From the NCBI GenBank assembly GCA_964563395.1, contig CAZLWK010000012.1, positions 31,696 through 95,695 of the forward strand: 64,000 nt of DNA. Reading direction: 5' to 3'. This document shows positions 1 to 8,373 of this stretch, in pieces; position 1 is the stretch's first letter; each line of letters begins with the position of its first letter. A program made the position numbers and the translations under genes. A model generated the notes under the pieces. It had not been told where the DNA came from and made no database searches. It worked only from the letters and a program-made list of their open reading frames with translations. The DNA is from JBEVOS01 sp964563395. Its GTDB lineage: Bacteria > Pseudomonadota > Alphaproteobacteria > Caulobacterales > Aquidulcibacteraceae.

Positions 1-494
1 AACGCTTCGTTCGAGGTGATGCAGAGCTCTTCGCCCTTGAGCGTGGTGGGACGCGACGGGCGCCCGCCGGTGGCGATCAGAATGCGTTCGGCGGAGATCG
101 CGCGCGCGTCGCGGCCGATCTTGACGCCGTTCGGCCCGCTCAAGACCGCGCGCTCCTCGATGATGTCGGCCACGCCCGCCTTGTCCATGTTCGCGGCATA
201 GATGTCGGACAGGCGCTGCACCTCGGTCTGCACGTTTTCGCGCAGCGTGTTCCAATCGAACGAGGCAAGTTCGACAGTCCAGCCGAAGCCCTTGGCGTCC
301 TTGAAGGCTTGCGAATATTCGGAGGCGTAAACCAACAGCTTCTTGGGCACGCAGCCGCGGATCACGCAGGTGCCGCCGATGCGGTATTCCTCCGCGATCG
401 CCACCTTGGCGCCCGCCTGCGCGGCCAGACGCGCGGCGCGCACGCCGCCCGAGCCCGCGCCGATTACGAAGAGATCATAGTCGTATTTGGCCAT
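1..494 (-). CDS. gor: Glutathione-disulfide reductase (3' part outside window)
   Basis: This is the first 164 codons of a pyridine nucleotide-disulfide oxidoreductase running off the left edge. The N-terminus carries a Rossmann FAD motif (GAGSGG at residues 12-17). The redox-active disulfide lies in GGTCVIRGCVPKK, with cysteines C43 and C48; this CVIRGC form is typical of alphaproteobacterial glutathione reductases rather than lipoamide dehydrogenases. A later ATGG motif follows in the FAD domain. The enzyme uses NADPH to reduce glutathione disulfide in the cytoplasm. The ATG at 494 sits 13 nt after the purL stop on the same strand, so the two genes are probably co-transcribed. The NADPH-binding and dimerisation domains cannot be checked here. 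Confidence 0.9.
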   Translation of the reverse strand, partial: MAKYDYDLFVIGAGSGGVRAARLAAQAGAKVAIAEEYRIGGTCVIRGCVPKKLLVYASEYSQAFKDAKGFGWTVELASFDWNTLRENVQTEVQRLSDIYAANMDKAGVADIIEERAVLSGPNGVKIGRDARAISAERILIATGGRPSRPTTLKGEELCITSNEA

Positions 495-507
495 CAGCGG
501 TTCCGCC

Positions 508-2730
508 TCAGCCCTTCATATAGGCGGGCAGCCAGCCTTCGTGGAGGGCGCGCAGCTCGCTGAGCGCGACCCCGGAGAAGGCGCCGCCCTCGGTGACGAA
601 ATGCACGCCCGCCCCGCCCGCCTCGCCGACGATCACGAACGGCGCGCCCGCCGCGCGCGCGCGCGCGATGAACTCGCCAAGCCGCGCCTGATCGAGCGCG
701 ATCACATACCGGCCCTGGTCCTCGCCGAACAGAAAGGCGTTGTGCGGCAGGCCGCTCGGATTGGAGAAAGACGCCCCGACATTGGACGCAAGCGCCAATT
801 CCGCAATGGCCAAGCCAAGCCCGCCATCGGAAAGATCGTGCGCGCAATCGACGATCCCGTCAGCGATGAGCCCGCGCACGAAATCGCCATGCGCCTTCTC
901 CGCGGCGAGATCGACCGGCGGGGGCGGCCCTTCTTCCACGCCGGCGCACACGCGCATGAACAGCGATTGACCAAGATGGCCGCGCGTTTCACCGACCAGC
1001 AACAGCTGATCGCCGGGCCGCATGGCGGCGAGAGATGTACGCCGATCCATGTTGTCGATGAGGCCGACAGCGCCGATCGCGGGCGTGGGCAGGATCGCCT
1101 CGCCGTTCGTCTCGTTATAGAGACTGACATTGCCGCTGATGACGGGAAAATCGAGCGCGCGGCAGGCTTCGGCCATGCCTTCGATCGCGGCGACGATCTG
1201 GCCCATGATCTCCGGCTTTTGCGGATTGCCGAAATTGAGATTGTCGGTGACGGCCAGCGGACGCGCGCCGCTGACACTGAGATTGCGCCAGGCTTCGGCG
1301 ACCGCCTGCTTGCCGCCTTCATACGGATCGGCCTCGACATAACGCGGCGTGACATCGCACGTCATGGCGAGCGCGCGATTGGAGCCATGAATGCGCACGA
1401 TCGCCGCGTCCGCGCCGGAATCCGCCAGCGTGTCGCCCATGACGTGGCGATCATATTGCTCCCAGATCCAGCGCTTTGAGGCGATGTCCGGCGCGGCCAT
1501 CAGCGCCTTGAGCGCATCGGGGAATTCGATCTTCGGCGCGGCCACGGCGCGCCCAGCTGCCGCGCTCTTCGCCGCCGCGCGCGCGACATGCGGGCGATCA
1601 TATTTCGGCGCTTCGTCCGCCAGCGGGCCAAGCGGCAGATCGCACACGATCTCGCCATGCCAGCGCAGCACGAGACGGCCCGTATCGGTGGTGCGCCCGA
1701 TGACGGCGGCGTCCAATCCCCATTTGTCGAAGATGCGCTTGGCGTCGGTTTCGCGGCCGGGCTTCAACACCATGAGCATGCGCTCCTGGCTTTCCGACAG
1801 CATGAATTCATAGGGCGTCATGCCCTCTTCGCGCGCGGGCACCGTATCGAGATCGAGTTCGACGCCGGCGCCGCCCTTGGAGGCCATCTCCACCGAGGAC
1901 GAGGTGAGGCCCGCAGCGCCCATATCCTGAATGCCGATGATGGAATCGGTGTCCATCAATTCGAGGCAAGCCTCGATCAGCAATTTTTCCAGGAACGGAT
2001 CGCCGACCTGCACGGTCGGCCGCTGCGCCTCGGCGTCTTCGTTGAATTCGGCGGAGGCCATCGTCGCGCCATGGATGCCGTCGCGCCCCGTCTTGGCGCC
2101 GACATAGACGATCGGATTGCCCGCGCCCTTGGCGGCGGCGGTGAAGATGCGGTCCTTGCGGGCGATGCCGAGGCAGAACACGTTGACGAGGATGTTGCCG
2201 TTATAGCGCGGATGGAAATTGGTCTCCCCGCCCACGGTCGGCACGCCGACGCAATTTCCATAGAAGGAAATGCCGGAGACGACGCCGTCGATCAGCTTGC
2301 GCGTCTTGGGATGGCTCGGATCGCCGAAGCGCAGTGCGTTCATCAGCGCGACGGGGCGCGCGCCCATCGTGAACACGTCGCGCAAGATGCCGCCGACGCC
2401 CGTGGCCGCGCCCTGGAACGGCTCGATGAAGCTCGGATGGTTGTGGCTCTCCATCTTGAAGATGGCGGCCAAGCCCTCGCCGATATCGATGGCGCCGGCA
2501 TTCTCGCCCGGGCCGTAGATCACGTGCGGCGCGCTGGTGGGAAATTTCGCCAGGTGCAGACGGCTCGATTTGTAGGAGCAATGCTCGCTCCACATCACCG
2601 AGAAGATGCCGAGTTCGGTCACGTTCGGCGTGCGGCCGAGCTTCTGCACGATGAGATCGTATTCCTCGCCCGCAAGACCGAATTCCTGCGCCAGCGCGCG
2701 GTCGCCGGGATCGAGGGGGCCGTGTTTCAT
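508..2730 (-). CDS. purL: Phosphoribosylformylglycinamidine synthase subunit PurL
   Basis: At 740 aa this is the small PurL form, which works with separate PurS and PurQ subunits in the fourth step of purine biosynthesis (FGAR + ATP + glutamine to FGAM). The sequence shows the family hallmarks: SVMWSEHCSYKSS near residue 50, MESHNHPSF near 95, GAATGVGGILRDVFTMGA and GGETNF, plus IQDMGAAGLTSS in the second ATP-binding half. Length matches the family and no frame disruption is seen. The ATG at 2730 has no strong Shine-Dalgarno sequence upstream. purS and purQ are not in the window. gor follows directly downstream on the same strand. Confidence 0.97.
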   Translation of the reverse strand: MKHGPLDPGDRALAQEFGLAGEEYDLIVQKLGRTPNVTELGIFSVMWSEHCSYKSSRLHLAKFPTSAPHVIYGPGENAGAIDIGEGLAAIFKMESHNHPSFIEPFQGAATGVGGILRDVFTMGARPVALMNALRFGDPSHPKTRKLIDGVVSGISFYGNCVGVPTVGGETNFHPRYNGNILVNVFCLGIARKDRIFTAAAKGAGNPIVYVGAKTGRDGIHGATMASAEFNEDAEAQRPTVQVGDPFLEKLLIEACLELMDTDSIIGIQDMGAAGLTSSSVEMASKGGAGVELDLDTVPAREEGMTPYEFMLSESQERMLMVLKPGRETDAKRIFDKWGLDAAVIGRTTDTGRLVLRWHGEIVCDLPLGPLADEAPKYDRPHVARAAAKSAAAGRAVAAPKIEFPDALKALMAAPDIASKRWIWEQYDRHVMGDTLADSGADAAIVRIHGSNRALAMTCDVTPRYVEADPYEGGKQAVAEAWRNLSVSGARPLAVTDNLNFGNPQKPEIMGQIVAAIEGMAEACRALDFPVISGNVSLYNETNGEAILPTPAIGAVGLIDNMDRRTSLAAMRPGDQLLLVGETRGHLGQSLFMRVCAGVEEGPPPPVDLAAEKAHGDFVRGLIADGIVDCAHDLSDGGLGLAIAELALASNVGASFSNPSGLPHNAFLFGEDQGRYVIALDQARLGEFIARARAAGAPFVIVGEAGGAGVHFVTEGGAFSGVALSELRALHEGWLPAYMKG

Positions 2731-2799
2731 GCGGCGCTCTTAAAGCGGCTCGCCCGGCCCGGCAATCGCGGCTAGCTTCCCGCCGTCAAGGGGATGTCT

Positions 2800-3156
2800 G
2801 TGGATAAATTGCTGTTCAAACTCGCGCCCGTACTGATCGCCGGCGCGCTCTTGGCCGCCACGGCGGGGGCGCAGACGCCGTCTTGCGCGCCGGAGGATCT
2901 GGCCTGCCGCGTCGCGCTTCTGGAGGCGCGGGTGGCGGCGCTGGAAGGGCGCGCGAGCGCGGCCGCGCCCCGCGTCGTCTATGAAGCGCCCACCCAAACC
3001 ATCGCTGCGCGCCGGGTGTGCCGCGGCACGTGCGAGGCGGAGGCCGAAGCGCTGTGCCGCGAACGCGGCTTCACTGGCGGGCGCCCCGAGGATTGGGAGC
3101 GGCCGCGCTCGGGCCCGCTGACGCTGACGCGCGCGACCTGCGATCGCCCGACCTGA
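2800..3156 (+). CDS. Small exported coiled-coil protein, unknown function
   Basis: A roughly 118-aa protein that I do not recognise. It starts with a charged N-terminus, a hydrophobic segment and a likely signal peptidase site after ATAGAQT, so it should be periplasmic. A short heptad-like stretch follows (VALLEARVAALEGRA). The C-terminal half holds conserved-looking cysteines in RRVCRGTCEAEAEALCRERG and a last cysteine near the end, which suggests disulfides. An ATG at 2794 abuts the AAGGGG ribosome-binding sequence, whereas the GTG at 2800 is correctly spaced from it, so I prefer 2800. It converges on the phoD-like gene with 4 nt between the stops. Confidence 0.6.
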   Translation: MDKLLFKLAPVLIAGALLAATAGAQTPSCAPEDLACRVALLEARVAALEGRASAAAPRVVYEAPTQTIAARRVCRGTCEAEAEALCRERGFTGGRPEDWERPRSGPLTLTRATCDRPT

Positions 3157-3160
3157 TCGA

Positions 3161-5050
3161 TCAGACGGGCGGTTCGGCGCGTTCGCTCTCGACGCGTTCG
3201 GGCGCGCCAAGACCGGGCGTATCGTCCGGCCGGATCGTGAAGCTCGCCGCCGCGCGCTCCTCGAATTCGCGCGACGCCACCGTCGACACGATGAAGAAAT
3301 CGGCGCGCGCGAGATCCTTCGTCAGCGTCAGCGTGAAATAACCGCGATGGCGCTGATCGGTCCATTTGACATGCGGATTGCGCCGCTGAATGGCGGCGTT
3401 GAGATCGAGGCGCGGATCGCGGAACACGTCGCCATAGCCGGGCGAGGTGACGCTGGCGCCCGCGAGCTCCACCGCCACGCGCTGGTTGTCCCGCGTGAGA
3501 ATTTCGTTGACGAACGCGCTGTGGCTGTCGCCGGTGAGCACGATGGCGTTGCCGCCCACCTGGCGGAAGATGTCGATCAGCCGCGCGCGCGCCGCGCCAT
3601 AGCCGTCCCAGCTGTCGGTGGTGAGCGGCACGCCGAAGCGCGAGAAGAAAAGCAGCTTGCCCGCGCCCGGCTGCATGCGCTCCAGCGTGTCGACGAAATC
3701 GCGCGGCAGGCCGCTGAGATCGGGCGCGAGCATCGGCGCCATGAGCGTCTGATTGCCGATCAGCTGCCAGGCCACGCCATTGCGATGGGCGGTGTTGAGC
3801 TGCTGCTGCAGCCATTGCTCCTGCGCTTGTCCGAGCAATTGGCGCTCCGGCCGATCGAGCAGCGCGCGCAGCTTTTCCCGATCCGGCACGAAGTAGATGC
3901 CCGGCCCCGGATCGCCGGGATTGGCGGTAGCCGCCTGAACGCGCCGCCATTCCCAAATCGGCACGAGCTCCGAACCGATCAATTCATACGGCACCGGCAC
4001 CATGCGCACGCTGTCCGGATAGCGCGCGGCGGGCGACACGGGACGCGGCGCGGCAGGATTGGAAAAATCCCACGGCGTCTCATAGAGCGGCATTTCCTTG
4101 GTCAGATCGATCTGCTGGCCGCGCGCGAGAAGGCGCGTCTCCAACATGCACAGCGTGAAGAGATCGCCGAACTGAAAGACTCGATTGATGGCTTCGAACG
4201 CGGCGCCGGGCGCGGGATCGCGGATCGGCATCCATTCATAATAGGCCTGCATCGCCGCGCGCTTGCGCTGATCCCAGGCGCCTTCGCCGGCCGGCGTGGA
4301 ATGGTTGAGCGCGCCGCCTGACCATGCATCGTCGGCGATTTCATGATCGTCCCACACCACGATCCACGGACACGCCGCGTGCAGCGCCTTGAGCTCGGCC
4401 TCCTCCTTCGCTTGCGCGTGGCGCAGCCGATAATCGGCGAGCGAGGTGCATTCGATCTCGGGCTTTGGAATGCGTCCGAGCGCGACGCCCACATCCCCGC
4501 CATACCCGCCAAGGCCGTATTCGTAGATGTAATCGCCAAGATGCACGACGAGATCGATGTCCTCACGATCCGCGATGGCGCCATAGACGTTGAAGAAGCC
4601 GTGCGGATAGCTGGCGCAGGAAACGACGGCGAGTTTCAATTGCTCCAATTCGCCGCGCGGCAGCGTGCGCGTCTTGCCAATTGGCGAGGCCTGGTCGCCG
4701 GCGAGGAAGCCGTAAAAATAGGGCGCGCCCGCGCGCAGGCCCGTCACGTCCACCTTCACGGTGTAATCGCGCAGCTCGCTCGTCTCGATGATCCCGGTCT
4801 TGACCACGTTGCGCAGCTGGCGATCGCGCGCGACCACCCAGCGCACCGGCACCGGCCCGTTCTGCGCCGGCGTCACGCGCGTCCAGATCACGACGCGGTC
4901 AATGCCGGGATCGCCGCTCGCCACGCCATGGGCGAATACGACCGCGCCCGCATAGGCCGGCGCCTCCGGCGCGCGCCCGCACGCCGCGACCGCCCCGCTC
5001 GACGCAAGCGCCCCCAACGCGCCCCGACGCGTCCAACCCCGTCTCGCCAT
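3161..5050 (-). CDS. phoD: PhoD-like alkaline phosphatase/phosphodiesterase
   Basis: A 629-aa exported metallophosphoesterase of the PhoD family. The N-terminus has a twin-arginine-type signal (TRRGALGALASS) followed by AVAAC, with the cysteine at residue 24, so it may be a Tat-exported lipoprotein. Metal-ligand motifs of the family are present: LGDYIYEYG at 171-179, WDDHE at 233-237, and GDSHSAFV about residue 510. PhoD enzymes hydrolyse phosphate mono- and diesters in the periplasm and help scavenge phosphate. The start at 5050 has GGGAGAAG upstream. It is divergent from the pseudouridine synthase across 61 bp. No Pho box could be identified with confidence. Confidence 0.9.
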   Translation of the reverse strand: MARRGWTRRGALGALASSGAVAACGRAPEAPAYAGAVVFAHGVASGDPGIDRVVIWTRVTPAQNGPVPVRWVVARDRQLRNVVKTGIIETSELRDYTVKVDVTGLRAGAPYFYGFLAGDQASPIGKTRTLPRGELEQLKLAVVSCASYPHGFFNVYGAIADREDIDLVVHLGDYIYEYGLGGYGGDVGVALGRIPKPEIECTSLADYRLRHAQAKEEAELKALHAACPWIVVWDDHEIADDAWSGGALNHSTPAGEGAWDQRKRAAMQAYYEWMPIRDPAPGAAFEAINRVFQFGDLFTLCMLETRLLARGQQIDLTKEMPLYETPWDFSNPAAPRPVSPAARYPDSVRMVPVPYELIGSELVPIWEWRRVQAATANPGDPGPGIYFVPDREKLRALLDRPERQLLGQAQEQWLQQQLNTAHRNGVAWQLIGNQTLMAPMLAPDLSGLPRDFVDTLERMQPGAGKLLFFSRFGVPLTTDSWDGYGAARARLIDIFRQVGGNAIVLTGDSHSAFVNEILTRDNQRVAVELAGASVTSPGYGDVFRDPRLDLNAAIQRRNPHVKWTDQRHRGYFTLTLTKDLARADFFIVSTVASREFEERAAASFTIRPDDTPGLGAPERVESERAEPPV

Positions 5051-5111
5051 GCCAAACTTCTCCCGCCGCCACCTCTAGCGTCCCCCTGGCTTTGGTGGGA
5101 GGGGGAGAGGC

Positions 5112-6134
5112 ATGGCCGCTTATGACGATGATGACGACCTTGAGGAGACCCGCGTCTTCACGGCCCCGGCGGACGCCGTCGGGCGGATCGATGCGGCGCT
5201 CGCGCTCGCCTGGCCGGACCTGTCACGCGCACGCATCCAAGGGCTGATTGGCGAAGGGCGCCTCAGCGCGGACGGCGCGCCCGCCGCGCTGGCCTCCGGC
5301 AAGATCAAGCCGGGCGCGCTCTATGCGCTGCGCCTGCCCCCGCCCGCCCCCGCCGCGCCGGAGCCGGAGGCCATCGCGCTCGCCATCGCGTTCGAGGACG
5401 CGCATCTCATCGTCATCAACAAGGCCGCCGGCATGGCCGCCCATCCCGCGCCCGGCGCCATGCGCGGCACGCTGGTCAATGCGCTCCTGGCCCATTGCGC
5501 GGGCTCGCTCTCCGGCATCGGGGGCGTGGCGCGGCCCGGCATCGTCCACCGCATCGACAAGGACACGACCGGCCTCATCGTCGTCGCCAAGCACGATGCG
5601 GCGCATGCCGGCCTCGCCAAGCTGTTCGAGAAGCACGATCTGGAGCGCGTCTATTACGCGGTGACGCGCGGCGCGCCCGTACCGCGCAGCGGATCGATCG
5701 ACGCGCCGCTCGCGCGTTCGCACGCCGACCGGCGCAAAATGGTGCGGGCCGAGAGCGGCAAGCGCGCGGTCACGCATTATTGGACGATCGAAACCTTCGG
5801 CCAGATCGCGGGCCAGAGCGCTGGTCGCGCGGCGGCGGCTTTGGTGGAGTGCCGTCTGGAGACGGGGCGCACGCATCAGATCCGGGCGCACCTCGCCGAG
5901 TTCGGCTGCCCGCTGATCGGCGATCCGCTCTATGGCAAGAACCGCGCTTTCAAGCTGGAAGGCGCGAGCCCGGCGCACGAGGCCGCGCGCGCGGCGGCGG
6001 AGGCGTTTCCGCGCCAGGCGCTGCATGCCGGCGTGCTGGGCTTCAAGCACCCGATCACGGGGGAAAGCTTGCGCTTCACAGCGCCGCTGCCGGCGGACAT
6101 GGAGGCGCTGCTCGCGGCGTTGCGAGCCATCTAA
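5112..6134 (+). CDS. RluA/RluD-family pseudouridine synthase
   Basis: A 340-aa protein with an N-terminal S4 RNA-binding domain (about residues 15-80, FTAPADAVGRIDAAL to LSADG) followed by the RluA catalytic domain. The catalytic block HRIDKDTTGLIVVAK lies near residue 146, with the conserved aspartate in RID. GRTHQIRAHLAEFGCPLIGDPLYG near 250 is also characteristic. These enzymes isomerise uridine to pseudouridine in 23S rRNA. The S4 plus catalytic layout fits RluD or RluC, and I cannot settle which site is modified. A strong GGGAGGGGGAGAGG sequence precedes the ATG. Its stop overlaps that of the convergent zinc-finger gene by 4 nt. Confidence 0.9.
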   Translation: MAAYDDDDDLEETRVFTAPADAVGRIDAALALAWPDLSRARIQGLIGEGRLSADGAPAALASGKIKPGALYALRLPPPAPAAPEPEAIALAIAFEDAHLIVINKAAGMAAHPAPGAMRGTLVNALLAHCAGSLSGIGGVARPGIVHRIDKDTTGLIVVAKHDAAHAGLAKLFEKHDLERVYYAVTRGAPVPRSGSIDAPLARSHADRRKMVRAESGKRAVTHYWTIETFGQIAGQSAGRAAAALVECRLETGRTHQIRAHLAEFGCPLIGDPLYGKNRAFKLEGASPAHEAARAAAEAFPRQALHAGVLGFKHPITGESLRFTAPLPADMEALLAALRAI

Positions 6135-6490
6135 CCGAAGCGCTCCCAAGCGGCTTGGCGCGATACGCCCATCGCCTTGCCGATCTTCTCCCAGGAGACG
6201 CCGCGCGTCCTCAGCACCGACACATGGGCGTGCAGCTGGTCGCGCATGTCGTCGAGCGTGGCGAGGCCGGGGCGCAAGAGCGCGAGCAGCTTATCGTCCG
6301 CCATGCCCTCGAACGGGGCCGAAAGCGCGGCCGGCGGCGGTGTCGCGGCGTCGGCGTCCAGAATGGCCACGCAGGCGCGCACGCACGCCCCGCAGATGAA
6401 CACGGCCGGGCCGGAGATCAGCTTCTCCACCTCCTTCTCCGACTTGCGGCAGAAAGAGCAATGCAGCGGCGGGCGGGCTTCCATCGGCAT
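6131..6490 (-). CDS. ClpX-type C4 zinc finger plus HTH protein
   Basis: A 119-aa protein joining two recognisable parts. Residues 10-40 match the ClpX N-terminal zinc-binding domain, with C11-x2-C14 and C33-x2-C36 (CSFC and CGAC) spaced as in ClpX. The C-terminus (GVSWEKIGKAMGVSRQAAWERF) is a helix-turn-helix of the AsnC/sigma-like kind. No AAA+ ATPase domain is present. In ClpX this finger dimerises and binds adaptors and substrates, so a regulator that couples protein and DNA binding is possible, but that is inference. ATGs at 6490 and 6484 are both possible. The gene is divergent from rpoH across about 226 bp containing an inverted-repeat array. Confidence 0.7.
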   Translation of the reverse strand: MPMEARPPLHCSFCRKSEKEVEKLISGPAVFICGACVRACVAILDADAATPPPAALSAPFEGMADDKLLALLRPGLATLDDMRDQLHAHVSVLRTRGVSWEKIGKAMGVSRQAAWERFG

Positions 6491-6520
6491 GAGCGCCTCC
6501 GTCAGGAAAATCCTGGCAGT

Positions 6521-6562
6521 CAGGTAGACCTTGACAAGCGTGTCGTCAAGCACCACTTGACG
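6521..6562 (-). promoter_or_regulatory. Promoter with alternating CTTGAC/GTCAAG inverted repeats
   Basis: On the minus strand a TTGACG -35 element (6544-6549) is followed after 17 nt by TACCTG (6521-6526), about 30 nt before the zinc-finger/HTH start. Overlaid on this are three alternating half-sites: CTTGAC at 6530-6535, CGTCAAG at 6544-6550 and CTTGACG at 6556-6562. The last two form a perfect 7-bp inverted repeat around CACCA. Placement over the -35 element fits an operator, perhaps for the HTH protein itself. The function is inferred. Confidence 0.45.
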
Positions 6563-6716
6563 TTTCTGCTGACATTGTCGCGCGGGCGGGCCGACACCAT
6601 TCCGCCTTGCGCGACGTATAGAAGATGTGAAGGCGCTTTAACGCGCCCGGCTCTGGGGAAACCAATCCCGGCTCCCCATATGGCCACGAGGTCCGCATGG
6701 ACCAGAGGGGATGAAG

Positions 6717-7613
6717 ATGGCGTCGACCGCACTGACACTGGCGCTTTCGCCCGAGCAGGGCCTGCAGCGGTATCTCTCGGAGATCCGCAAATTCCCGATG
6801 CTCGAAAAGGACGAGGAATTCATGCTCGCCAAGCGCTGGCAGGAGCATCAAGACCCCGCCGCCGCGCATAAGCTCGTCACCTCGCACCTGCGCCTCGTGG
6901 CGAAGATCGCCATGGGCTATCGCGGCTATGGCCTGCCGATCGGGGAAGTGATCTCCGAGGGCAATGTCGGGCTCATGCAATCGGTCAAGAAATTCGACCC
7001 GGACAAGGGCTTCCGCCTGGCCACCTATGCGATGTGGTGGATCCGCGCGGCGATCCAGGAATACATCCTGCGCTCGTGGAGCCTCGTGAAGATGGGCACC
7101 ACCGCCGCGCAGAAGAAGCTATTCTTCAATCTGCGCCGCATGAAGAGCCAGATGTCGGCCTTGGAGGAAGGCGATCTGCGCCCCGAACAGGTGGCCGAGA
7201 TCGCACGCAAGCTCGCCGTCACGGACGAGGAAGTTATCTCCATGAACCGGCGCCTCTCGGGCCCGGATTCGAGCCTCAACGCGCCGGTGGGCGCCGACGG
7301 CGACGCCGAATGGCAGGATTGGCTGTCGGACGAGACCCAGGAAACGCAAGAGACGACGATCGCCAATTCGGAAGAGTTCGGCGCGCGCATGGATCTCCTG
7401 CAAACCGCGATGGCCGAGCTGACCGAGCGCGAGCGCCACATCATCCAGGAGCGCCGTCTCAAGGACGAGCCGGCGACTTTGGAGGAGCTGTCCAAGGAAT
7501 ATGGCGTCAGCCGCGAGCGCGTGCGCCAGATCGAGGTGCGCGCTTTCGAGAAGCTGCAAAAGGCGATGATGCGCGCCGCCAAGGACAAGGGCCTTCTGGA
7601 AACGGCGGCGTGA
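6717..7613 (+). CDS. rpoH: RNA polymerase heat-shock sigma factor RpoH (sigma-32)
   Basis: A 298-aa group 3-like sigma factor with regions 1.2-4.2. Region 2 reads LRLVAKIAMGYRGYGLPIGEVISEGNVGLMQ and FRLATYAMWWIRAAIQEYIL. The RpoH box QKKLFFNLRRMKSQ follows, which separates RpoH from RpoD. Region 4.2 holds the HTH LEELSKEYGVSRERVRQIEVRAFEKL. It directs transcription of chaperone and protease genes, including probably groESL in this window. An ATG lies at 6711, but the GAGGGG ribosome-binding sequence abuts it and is well spaced for the ATG at 6717, so I chose 6717. The next gene overlaps its stop codon. Confidence 0.97.
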   Translation: MASTALTLALSPEQGLQRYLSEIRKFPMLEKDEEFMLAKRWQEHQDPAAAHKLVTSHLRLVAKIAMGYRGYGLPIGEVISEGNVGLMQSVKKFDPDKGFRLATYAMWWIRAAIQEYILRSWSLVKMGTTAAQKKLFFNLRRMKSQMSALEEGDLRPEQVAEIARKLAVTDEEVISMNRRLSGPDSSLNAPVGADGDAEWQDWLSDETQETQETTIANSEEFGARMDLLQTAMAELTERERHIIQERRLKDEPATLEELSKEYGVSRERVRQIEVRAFEKLQKAMMRAAKDKGLLETAA

Positions 7614-8248
7614 GCGAAGAGGCGCCGCGCCTCTATGGACATCCCCGGCACGCGCTGAGCGAGAGCGACGCGCGCGCCGCGCTCGCCGCCTATGACCGCG
7701 CCGCCATCCTGGTCACGTCGGGCCCAAGCGGCCTGCGCGCCACGCATCTGCCGCTCTTCATCGAGGACGGCCGCGCGATCGGCCACGTCGCGCGCGCCAA
7801 TCCGATCTGGCGCGAGGCGCCCTGCCCCGCCCTGCTGATCGCGCCCGGGCCGGAGACCTATGTCTCGCCCGGCTGGTACGAAACCAAGAAGCGCGACGGC
7901 CGCGCCGTGCCGACCTGGAATTACGAGACGATCCAGGCCTGGGGGGCGCTGACCATCTTCGAGGACGCGCAGCGCTTGCACGATGTCGTCGCGCGCTTGT
8001 CGGCGCGGCACGAGGACGGGCGCGCCGAACCCTGGCGGATCGAAGACGCGCCCGCCGACTATACCGCGCGCCTCATCGCGGCGATCGTCGGCGTGGAGAT
8101 CGCGCTTGAGCGTGTGGAGGCCAAGCGCAAGCTCAGCCAGGAAAAGACCGCGCCGGATTTCGACGGCGTGCTCGCGGCGCTGTCGCGGAGCGAGGATCCG
8201 CGCGATGGGGCGGTCGCCGCCGCGATGAAGCGCGTCAACCAGAGCTGA
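7610..8248 (+). CDS. PaiB-like FMN-binding protein
   Basis: A 212-aa protein of the PaiB family (FMN-binding split-barrel, also called negative transcriptional regulator). Supporting segments are LYGHPRHALSESDARAAL at the N-terminus, GLRATHLPLFIEDGRAIGHVARANPIW, and YVSPGWYETKKRDGRAVPTWNYE, which is a strong family signature. In Bacillus PaiB affects protease and sporulation genes; relatives bind flavin or heme, so the reaction here is unknown. The start is a GTG at 7610 whose GTGA overlaps the rpoH stop codon, indicating translational coupling with rpoH. No DNA-binding motif is evident. Confidence 0.85.
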   Translation: MSEEAPRLYGHPRHALSESDARAALAAYDRAAILVTSGPSGLRATHLPLFIEDGRAIGHVARANPIWREAPCPALLIAPGPETYVSPGWYETKKRDGRAVPTWNYETIQAWGALTIFEDAQRLHDVVARLSARHEDGRAEPWRIEDAPADYTARLIAAIVGVEIALERVEAKRKLSQEKTAPDFDGVLAALSRSEDPRDGAVAAAMKRVNQS

Positions 8249-8250
8249 AT

Positions 8251-8362
8251 CTTCCTCCCCCGTTTACGGGGGAGGTGGCTGAGCGAAGCGAGGCCGGAGG
8301 GGGCATTCCCGCGCCCCCTTCCCCGCGCCTTCGCGCGGGACTTCCCCCGCGAGCGGGGGAAG
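8251..8362. repeat. Composite palindromic intergenic repeat, possible two-way terminator
   Basis: A 112-bp element fills the gap between the convergent PaiB-like gene and ahcY. The left end is a hairpin with 9-bp arms, CCTCCCCCG (8254-8262) and CGGGGGAGG (8267-8275), around TTTA. The right end has 10-bp arms, CTTCCCCCGC (8341-8350) and GCGGGGGAAG (8353-8362). The middle includes the phrase GAGCGAAGCGAGGCCGGAGG. The same kind of GGGGGAGG-GAGCGAAGCGAG element is common between genes in many alphaproteobacterial genomes. It may end transcription from both sides. Confidence 0.75.
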
Positions 8363-8373
8363 TAAAACCGCCT

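Noticed and set aside
487..1479. Long plus-strand open frames antisense to purL and many other genes
   Set aside because: They are products of high-GC codon bias, lack domains and ribosome-binding sites, and oppose well-supported genes.
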